A stretch of DNA of 11,036 bases from Bacteroidota bacterium. Lineage in GTDB: Bacteria; Bacteroidota; Kryptoniia; Kryptoniales; JAKASW01. Positions 6,771 to 11,036 of this stretch are shown in pieces. How positions within the stretch are numbered: position 1 is the first letter of the stretch; every line of letters starts with the position of its first letter. The notes below the pieces were generated by a model. That model ran no database searches. It was not told where the DNA came from and saw only the letters and a list, made by a program, of their open reading frames with translations. The stretch covers positions 1 to 11,036 of the forward strand of contig JAJYOS010000125.1 of the NCBI GenBank assembly GCA_021796055.1, given 5' to 3'. Position numbers and translations under genes: made by a program.

Positions 6771-6890
6771 GACCGAACCAGTATCGATTACATGGGGTTC
6801 TCATTATACTCATTATAATAGATGCCAAACCGTACGAACCGGGAGGCCGTCTTCTCACAGTGACCGCTTGCACTTGCTTTTGGCCAAAGC

Positions 6891-6919
6891 TTGACATTCA
6901 CTATGAGTACGACTAAATT
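6891..6919 (+). promoter_or_regulatory. Sigma70-like promoter upstream of the cold-shock gene
   Basis: A perfect TTGACA (6891-6896), 17-base spacer and TAAATT (6914-6919, four of six consensus positions). Transcription would begin near 6926 and give a leader of about 260 bases before the csp ATG. The preceding palindrome TTTGGCCAAA (6879-6888) could be an operator or chance. Bacteroidota sigma factors often prefer TAnnTTTG, which is not well matched here, so the call is moderate. Confidence 0.45.
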
Positions 6920-6962
6920 ATTTCGAATTTTGCACAGTACGAGCGTTGACATATCGAAGAGA

Positions 6963-6988
6963 GGGGTCGGACCAACGGTGCCGATTCC
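6963..6988 (+). repeat. Stem-loop in the cold-shock leader (proximal)
   Basis: TCGGACC (6967-6973) pairs with GGT and CCGA (6977-6979 and 6981-6984) around an AAC loop with a single bulged G. Flanking GGGG and TTCC can add four more pairs, two of them G-U. It is not followed by a T-run, so it is a leader structure rather than a terminator. Confidence 0.4.
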
Positions 6989-7081
6989 AATGCACACCGA
7001 AATTATTCCCGGAAACGCAGGCATACCCAGACATGCTATTGAGTATCAGGTAGTTTTTTCTTCTATTTTTCAATTGGAACG

Positions 7082-7142
7082 TCAGGCGGATCGAGTGTGG
7101 CAAACGCGGCCGGCCATCGAATTACATCTGAGACCCGCCTGA
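7082..7142 (+). repeat. Inverted repeat in the cold-shock leader (distal, 32 bases before the Shine-Dalgarno)
   Basis: TCAGGCGG (7082-7089) is perfectly complementary to CCGCCTGA (7135-7142), with two further pairs after one mismatch. The enclosed 45 bases contain the palindrome GGCCGGCC (7108-7115) and a possible inner TGGC/GCCA pairing. Together they could form a branched element close to the csp ribosome-binding site, a plausible place for temperature-dependent folding. Confidence 0.45.
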
Positions 7143-7188
7143 AAGTGTCGGCCGTTGGAGCTGCTGACTTATTTGGAGGAGGTATTTC

Positions 7189-7392
7189 ATGCCAAACGGT
7201 AAGGTAAAATGGTTCGATGGGAAAAAAGGCTTCGGTTTCATCGAACAGGACAATGGCGAAGATGTCTTCGTCCATTACAGCGATATAAAGAGCGACAAGC
7301 AATATAAGACGCTTGATAAGGGAACCGAAGTCGAATTTGAAATCGTGGAAGGCGCCAGAGGTCTGAAAGCCGTCAACGTTACCGCAAAATAG
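7189..7392 (+). CDS. csp: CspA-type cold-shock protein
   Basis: A 67-residue single cold-shock domain that binds single-stranded RNA or DNA and melts RNA structure. The N-terminus [19 protein letters not shown] contains RNP1 (KGFGFI, 13-18), and DVFVHYSDI (25-33) is RNP2. The aromatic residues Trp8, Phe15, Phe17, Phe27 and His29 used in nucleic-acid stacking are all present. The C-terminal strands [17 protein letters not shown] complete the OB fold. Length and motifs match CspA/CspB proteins. GGAGGAGG at 7175-7182 with a 6-base spacer is one of the best ribosome-binding sites in the window, fitting a highly expressed gene. It is preceded by a long leader and followed by an intrinsic terminator, so it appears monocistronic. 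Cold induction is likely but cannot be shown from sequence. Confidence 0.96.
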   Translation: MPNGKVKWFDGKKGFGFIEQDNGEDVFVHYSDIKSDKQYKTLDKGTEVEFEIVEGARGLKAVNVTAK

Positions 7393-7414
7393 ACTTGCAG
7401 GCCAAGTTCTTTGA

Positions 7415-7460
7415 AAAACCCAATGTCGGAAGGATTTCACGGCATTGGGTTTTATATTAT
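7415..7460 (+). terminator. Intrinsic terminator after the cold-shock gene
   Basis: AAAACCCAATG (7415-7425) pairs perfectly with CATTGGGTTTT (7443-7453), with a 17-base loop that can shrink to 13 by a T-G and a C-G pair. The stem is followed by TTTTATATTATA. The A-tract on the 5' side would give a T-tract on the other strand, so it could work in both directions. It separates csp from the next gene, although TATACT at 7458-7463 could be a -10 for that gene; its -35 would lie in the loop and is poor. Confidence 0.88.
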
Positions 7461-7477
7461 ACTATTGAGGAAAACAG

Positions 7478-7909
7478 ATGAGTTTTGAATTCAAAATCAA
7501 AGATATCGAAAGCATCGGCTCGGTCCTGAAAACGAAGGGCCTTAAACAAGCCAATTTTTACAGGTTCGATCTCTTTGATAAGAAATCCAAGCGCAAACTC
7601 GCCATAGAAATATACCCATCTCTTAAGACCGGCAAACGTAAAGGGAACCTTATCTCTGTCTACACAATCAACTCCCATCTTCAGCTGCATCAATGCACAG
7701 GCTACCTGGCCTCCGAGCTTCTCGGAGAAGTCACATTCTACTCGGAGGCGGATGGAAAGATCAGCGGGTTGATCGTCGAACGCGAGGCGGGCTGCTCACT
7801 GTATGCCAACGTCGACAAGAGTGTCCTGTCTGGCGATTTCACCAGGCTCGGACCGGAAGTCATGTTGAGCAGCATAGCTCTCTCTCTCGCGGAGACCAGC
7901 ATTAAGTGA
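7478..7909 (+). CDS. Hypothetical protein of 143 residues, upstream of and overlapping ybeY
   Basis: I do not recognise this family. The protein appears soluble, with no signal peptide or long hydrophobic segment. The N-terminal half is basic and alternates strand-like segments: FEFKIKDI, NFYRFDLFDKKSKRKLAIEIYP (25-46), KRKGNLISVYTINSHLQLHQ (53-72). The C-terminal half is less charged (EVTFYSEADGKISGLIVERE, 84-103) and ends in a probable helix (PEVMLSSIALSLAETSIK). The two Cys residues (73 and 106) do not form a metal motif. The composition suggests a mainly beta fold. GAGG at 7467-7470, 7 bases before ATG, supports the start. Its stop overlaps the GTG start of ybeY by 4 bases (GTGA), indicating translational coupling and perhaps a link to ribosome or RNA maturation. 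Codon use resembles the neighbours, so it is probably a native gene. Function unknown. Confidence 0.8.
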   Translation: MSFEFKIKDIESIGSVLKTKGLKQANFYRFDLFDKKSKRKLAIEIYPSLKTGKRKGNLISVYTINSHLQLHQCTGYLASELLGEVTFYSEADGKISGLIVEREAGCSLYANVDKSVLSGDFTRLGPEVMLSSIALSLAETSIK

Positions 7910-8340
7910 AAGTCAGTTTGTTCGTGAACCATACCCTCGCACCGAAGATCGAGCGCGGCAGACTCTCTGCGCTCGCCCGGGAAATCGTACATAATGAAGA
8001 TAAAAAGGCCGACAGCATTAACGTCGTGCTGGTCGACGATGACTACCTCCTGGATGTGAACAAGAAATTCTTAAATCATAACTATAAAACCGACGTTATA
8101 TCTTTCGATCTCAACGCGGGCGGAAATATTGAAGGGGAGATTTACGTCAGCATGGATCGGGCTCGGGCGCAAGCGAGGCGCTACAAGGTATCTCTAGACA
8201 GCGAAGTGCTGAGACTGATCGTACACGGGATTCTGCATCTGACGGGCTGGGAAGACAAGACGCGCTCGGAAAAGTTGCGCATGAGAAGACGCGAAAACAT
8301 CTATATTGAGCGGTTTTCTGCCGGACCGAGCACGCGATAG
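7906..8340 (+). CDS. ybeY: Endoribonuclease YbeY (16S rRNA 3'-end maturation / ribosome quality control)
   Basis: YbeY is a small metal-dependent endoribonuclease implicated in 16S rRNA 3' processing and removal of defective ribosomes in the cytoplasm. The 144-residue product has the family layout: SINVVLVDDDYLLDVNKKFL (37-56), NHNYKTDVISFDL (57-69), GEIYVSMDRAR (77-87) and the metal motif HGILHLTGWED (107-117). His107 and His111 match the first two ligands; the third, usually His in HGxLHLxGYDH, is Asp117. Bacteroidota YbeY proteins that I recall have a similar GYKD ending, so this looks like a lineage variant rather than an inactivating change. The GTG start is inside the upstream stop, and GGAG at 7891-7894 can serve as Shine-Dalgarno. 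Confidence 0.92.
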   Translation: MKVSLFVNHTLAPKIERGRLSALAREIVHNEDKKADSINVVLVDDDYLLDVNKKFLNHNYKTDVISFDLNAGGNIEGEIYVSMDRARAQARRYKVSLDSEVLRLIVHGILHLTGWEDKTRSEKLRMRRRENIYIERFSAGPSTR

Positions 8341-8341
8341 C

Positions 8342-8371
8342 TTGACTTTGGAACTTTTCAACATATATTTG
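8342..8371 (+). promoter_or_regulatory. Promoter for DUF494-topA, fitting the Bacteroidota consensus
   Basis: TTG (8342-8344), 19 bases, then TATATTTG (8364-8371), which matches TAnnTTTG exactly; the Flavobacterium/Bacteroides consensus is TTG-N17-23-TAnnTTTG. The same bases also read as TTGACT-N16-TATATT for a sigma70 pattern. It lies in the 50-base gap between ybeY and the DUF494 gene and would give a leader of only about 12 bases. Confidence 0.6.
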
Positions 8372-8390
8372 TCTTGAGGATACAAGGGAG

Positions 8391-8846
8391 ATGCAGGAAA
8401 AGATCATCGAACTGATAGTCGTACTTATGAGGGAAATCCGTCAAACGAAAGATATTTCCAAAGTCGACGTCTCGAAGTTGACGGAGAGCGGTTACAGCCA
8501 GACGGAAATCTCGACGGCGCTGAGTTGGATCTACGACAAAATGAATGTGCGCGAACCGCTGAAACGGCTGAACGGCTCTCGTGCAAGATCTTACAGGATC
8601 TTCCACGAAGCGGAGCGCCAGATAATGACGAAAGAAGCCCGCGGATTTCTCATCGAAATGTACGAGCTGGGTCTTATCGATCAGCTCGATATGGAAAACA
8701 TAATCGAGCGCTCGTTGATGTCAGGCTCCAATATCATAGACCGGAACGAAGTGAAATCAATCGTCGCAAGCGTCTTTTTCGAATATAATTCACCCGGCAA
8801 GCCGGGAAGCAGGATAATGCTCAACAGCTCCGACACCATAAACTGA
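8391..8846 (+). CDS. smg: Smg / DUF494 family protein
   Basis: A 151-residue, acidic, mainly helical soluble protein of the Smg/DUF494 family, whose function is not established. It aligns along its length with E. coli Smg (157 residues): the N-terminal helix IIELIVVLMRE; the turn LTESGYSQTEISTALSWI (31-48) against LTDAGFEREDIYNALLWL; SYRIFHEAERQIMTKEARGFL (65-85) against the MRIYTPEECERL...CRGFL block; and VKSIVASVFF near 121-130 against LKWVILMVLF. The C-terminal tail is short and polar. The start is supported by this alignment, but ribosome-binding signals are unusual: AAGGGAG touches the ATG directly, and GAGG at 8376-8379 is 11 bases away. topA follows 57 bases downstream, as smg adjoins topA or topA-like genes in proteobacteria. 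Confidence 0.85.
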   Translation: MQEKIIELIVVLMREIRQTKDISKVDVSKLTESGYSQTEISTALSWIYDKMNVREPLKRLNGSRARSYRIFHEAERQIMTKEARGFLIEMYELGLIDQLDMENIIERSLMSGSNIIDRNEVKSIVASVFFEYNSPGKPGSRIMLNSSDTIN

Positions 8847-8903
8847 ACCTCAGATAACCTGAAGCTACAGCACATTCTTTAAAAAGATCGGCAGAATTCT
8901 CAA

Positions 8904-11036
8904 ATGGCAAAAAAACTCGTAATTGTCGAATCGCCATCAAAAGCTAAAACTATAAATCGTTACCTCGGAAGTGACTACGTGGTCGAGGCTTCGGTGGGCC
9001 ACATAAAAGATCTGCCCAAGAGCAAACTTGGCGTGGATGTCGAGAAAGGGTTCGAGCCGGAATACAAGACCATCCGCGGCAAGAGCGAAGTCATCAAGAA
9101 GCTCAAGGATCTATCGGAGAAAGCGCAGCAGGTCTTCATAGCGACCGACCCGGACCGCGAGGGCGAAGCGATCGCCCAGCATATCGCCGAGGAACTGAAG
9201 ATGTCTTCGGACAAGGTTTACCGAGTACTATTCACGGAAATCACCCAGTCGGGCATTTCCAAGGCAATGGAAAAACCCCTGAAAATCGATTCTCACCTTG
9301 TTTATGCGCAGCAGGCACGCCGGGTTATGGACAGGCTGGTAGGCTACAAAGTGAGCCCCCTCATTTGGAAAGCCGTCTACCCTGGCCTTTCGGCGGGAAG
9401 GGTGCAATCTGTGGCGCTGAAACTCGTCTGCGAGCGTGAAATCGAGATCAAGGATTTTTCTCCGATAGAATACTGGTCGGTGCTGGGAAAATTTAAAACC
9501 GATCGGGCTGAAGAATTTGAGGCAAAGCTCTACTCAATTTCGGGAAAAGACCTGAAAGATCCGCGGGGCAGCGCGAACGGGAAGGACCGGTCTAAGAAGG
9601 AATTTTTCATCGGGAACCGGGAGGAAGCCGAGAACTTCGTCGCAAGCATAAAGACCGCAAAGTATGCCATAACTTCGATCCTACGGAAGGAACAGAAGAG
9701 AAATCCTGCACCTCCTTTTATCACAAGCACACTGCAGCAGGCTGCATCGACACGGCTCGGTTTTTCGCCGAAACGCACAATGATGCTCGCACAGCAGCTC
9801 TACGAAGGCGTGGATCTTGGTCCCGAAGGACGCGTCGGTCTGATAACATACATGAGAACCGATTCGACAAGGATCAGCGAAGAGGCGATCGAAGCCGCGA
9901 GAGGCTACATCAAGTCTGAATTCGGCCATGAGTTTCTGCCGAAAGAAGCGAGACATTTCAAGAAGGCGAAGGCTTCGCAGGATGCGCACGAGGCGATACG
10001 CCCGGCGCACGTAGAATACCGCCCGGATCAGGTGAAAAAGCATCTTCCGCGGGAAATGTTCCTATTATATGATCTGATCTGGAAAAGATTCATCGCTTCG
10101 CAAATGAACCCGGCAGTGTACGATCAAATCACGGTAACGGTGGAAGGTGTGCCTGCGGAAGCAGCAGACGGCGAGAACTTCGTGTTCAGAGCGACCGACT
10201 CTCATGTGAAGTTCGCCGGATTCCTGCAGGTCTATGACGTAACTGTCGAAGACGCAGACATGTCGAAGCCGGACGAGGACAGCGACGAGCTGCAGAGGTT
10301 CAAGCTACCCGCGACGTTGAAGGAAGGAGAGGCGGTCGACCTGGAGGATGTTTTGACGCGCCAGCATTTCACGAAGCCGCCCGCGCGCTACTCCGAGAGC
10401 AGTCTTGTCAAAGAGCTGGAATCGCTCGGAATCGGGAGACCGAGCACGTATTCCTCGATTGTTTCCACAATTGAAGACAGGGGATACGTCGAGCTGAAAG
10501 AGAGAAGGTTGTACGCAACCGACCTCGGGATGAACGTCAACAAGATCCTTTCGGCCAATCTTCCGGAATTTTTCGGAGTGAAGTTCACGGCCGAGATGGA
10601 ATCGGAGCTCGACGAGATCGCAAGCGGCGGCAAGAAGTATCTCGATGTGATGAACGATTTCTATAACCCGTTCGACAAGGCTGTGAAGAAAGTCGAAGGG
10701 AAGATTGAAGAGATAAAGTCAACCGTCGACGGCCAGCAGGTCGCGTGCGATGTCTGCGGCTCACCGATGGTTATCAAGTGGAGCCGCCGCGGAAGATTTT
10801 TAGCTTGCAGCAAATATCCGGAATGCAAGAACACCAAGCCGATCGATGCGCACGACGACAACAACCGCCCGACGGGCGACAAGTGCCCGGAGTGCGGCAG
10901 CGATCTCATTTACAAGAACAGCAGGTTCGGGAAGTTCATAGGATGCTCGAACTATCCGGCCTGCAAGTACACGAAGAGTATTACTACGGGCGTCAAGTGC
11001 CCTGAATGCGGCAAAGGCGAGCTCGCGCAGCGCGGG
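8904..11036 (+). CDS. topA: DNA topoisomerase I (type IA), partial, 3' end outside window
   Basis: TopA relaxes negative supercoils by single-strand cleavage. The frame is open without a stop from the ATG to the right edge (711 codons). The TOPRIM domain (1-115) has catalytic Glu9 in KLVIVESPSKAKTI and the acidic triad Asp82/Asp84/Glu86 in ATDPDREGEAIAQHI. Later come RRVMDRLVGYKVSP (139-152), LSAGRVQSVAL (162-172), NPAPPFITSTLQQAAS (267-282) and the active-site Tyr316 with Arg318 in VGLITYMRTDSTRIS. GIGRPSTYSSI is also conserved. The C-terminus carries tetracysteine zinc ribbons: C615/C618/C635/C641, C661/C664/C681/C687, and a third starting C699/C702 that the window cuts. There is no strong Shine-Dalgarno; the leader is A-rich. 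It probably shares the promoter at 8342-8371 with the DUF494 gene. Confidence 0.97.
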   Translation, partial: MAKKLVIVESPSKAKTINRYLGSDYVVEASVGHIKDLPKSKLGVDVEKGFEPEYKTIRGKSEVIKKLKDLSEKAQQVFIATDPDREGEAIAQHIAEELKMSSDKVYRVLFTEITQSGISKAMEKPLKIDSHLVYAQQARRVMDRLVGYKVSPLIWKAVYPGLSAGRVQSVALKLVCEREIEIKDFSPIEYWSVLGKFKTDRAEEFEAKLYSISGKDLKDPRGSANGKDRSKKEFFIGNREEAENFVASIKTAKYAITSILRKEQKRNPAPPFITSTLQQAASTRLGFSPKRTMMLAQQLYEGVDLGPEGRVGLITYMRTDSTRISEEAIEAARGYIKSEFGHEFLPKEARHFKKAKASQDAHEAIRPAHVEYRPDQVKKHLPREMFLLYDLIWKRFIASQMNPAVYDQITVTVEGVPAEAADGENFVFRATDSHVKFAGFLQVYDVTVEDADMSKPDEDSDELQRFKLPATLKEGEAVDLEDVLTRQHFTKPPARYSESSLVKELESLGIGRPSTYSSIVSTIEDRGYVELKERRLYATDLGMNVNKILSANLPEFFGVKFTAEMESELDEIASGGKKYLDVMNDFYNPFDKAVKKVEGKIEEIKSTVDGQQVACDVCGSPMVIKWSRRGRFLACSKYPECKNTKPIDAHDDNNRPTGDKCPECGSDLIYKNSRFGKFIGCSNYPACKYTKSITTGVKCPECGKGELAQRG

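Larger units (their letters stand above)
6771..7188 (+). other. 418-base non-coding interval: presumed long regulatory leader of the cold-shock gene
   Basis: The stretch is visibly more AT-rich in patches than its neighbours. Short open frames on both strands lack ribosome-binding sites and family motifs. It holds a tandem TCATTATA repeat with a perfect TATAAT (6814-6819) but no matching -35, a palindrome TTTGGCCAAA (6879-6888) just before a sigma70-like promoter (6891-6919), hairpins at 6963-6988 and 7082-7142, a T-rich tract at 7051-7070, and the Shine-Dalgarno GGAGGAGG at 7175-7182. Long structured leaders are typical of cspA-type genes. The exact transcription start is unknown. Confidence 0.55.

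Noticed and set aside
6946..6974. Second TTGACA as a promoter -35 box
   Set aside because: At 16-18 bases downstream there is only GC-rich sequence with no -10-like hexamer.
6891..7142. An 83-codon open frame inside the csp leader
   Set aside because: It starts with TTG at the -35 box, its internal ATG-6903 has no Shine-Dalgarno, its product has no recognisable motif, and it overlaps two stem-loops. Open frames also exist on the opposite strand here, so it is probably chance.
10180..10300. Acidic linker-like stretch in TopA as a possible insertion or foreign segment
   Set aside because: The frame is continuous, flanking conserved blocks are correctly spaced for type IA topoisomerases, and this region is naturally variable in the family.
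1..11036. Mobile elements, CRISPR arrays, tRNA/rRNA genes, phage or defence genes
   Set aside because: Both strands were read for spaced direct repeats, terminal inverted repeats, transposase or integrase motifs and tRNA-like cloverleafs. None was seen; nearly all the DNA is explained by conserved core genes.

Overview
The window is a gene-dense, one-strand (+) chromosomal stretch from a Gram-negative bacterium that makes lipid A and assembles outer-membrane proteins. Several traits point to the Bacteroidota/FCB group, with the Ignavibacteria-Chlorobi side as my guess. LpxC and FabZ are fused into one polypeptide. YbeY has Asp where most bacteria have the third His of its metal site. A promoter upstream of the DUF494 gene matches the Bacteroidota form TTG-N19-TAnnTTTG. 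Class-level placement is inference.

Positions 1-6149 look like one long envelope and fatty-acid-linked operon: the last codons of an outer-membrane beta-barrel protein (very likely BamA), two tandem Skp/OmpH periplasmic chaperones, lpxD, lpxC-fabZ, lpxA, a LipM-type octanoyltransferase and panB. Gaps are 0 to 65 bases, some junctions overlap or nearly overlap (TGATG at skp2/lpxD; 2 bases between lpxA and lipM), and no terminator is visible. The genes share a theme. BamA and Skp deliver and insert barrel proteins. LpxA, LpxC and LpxD perform the first three lipid A steps using 3-hydroxyacyl-ACP, the same pool FabZ dehydrates. LipM draws octanoyl-ACP from fatty acid synthesis, and PanB starts the pantothenate pathway that supplies the phosphopantetheine of ACP. 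lpxB is not in the window.

Positions 6222-6770 hold a small protein with an N-terminal Cys-rich finger, a second zinc ribbon and a C-terminal DUF2007-like domain. Positions 6771-7188 (418 bases) have no convincing gene, but contain a sigma70-like promoter and at least two stem-loops, followed by a strong Shine-Dalgarno and a CspA-type cold-shock gene that ends in a clear intrinsic terminator. This looks like a stand-alone cold-shock unit with a long structured leader.

Positions 7478-8340 hold an unrecognised 143-residue gene overlapping ybeY by 4 bases. Positions 8342-8371 carry the promoter for a DUF494/Smg gene, followed by topA (DNA topoisomerase I), which is open and intact to the right edge and breaks off in its third zinc ribbon.

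Overall this is core housekeeping DNA. I see no CRISPR, IS element, tRNA, rRNA, phage or defence module. The least explained items are the 143-residue gene, the Cys-finger/DUF2007 protein, the structured cold-shock leader and the conserved DUF494-topA pairing.
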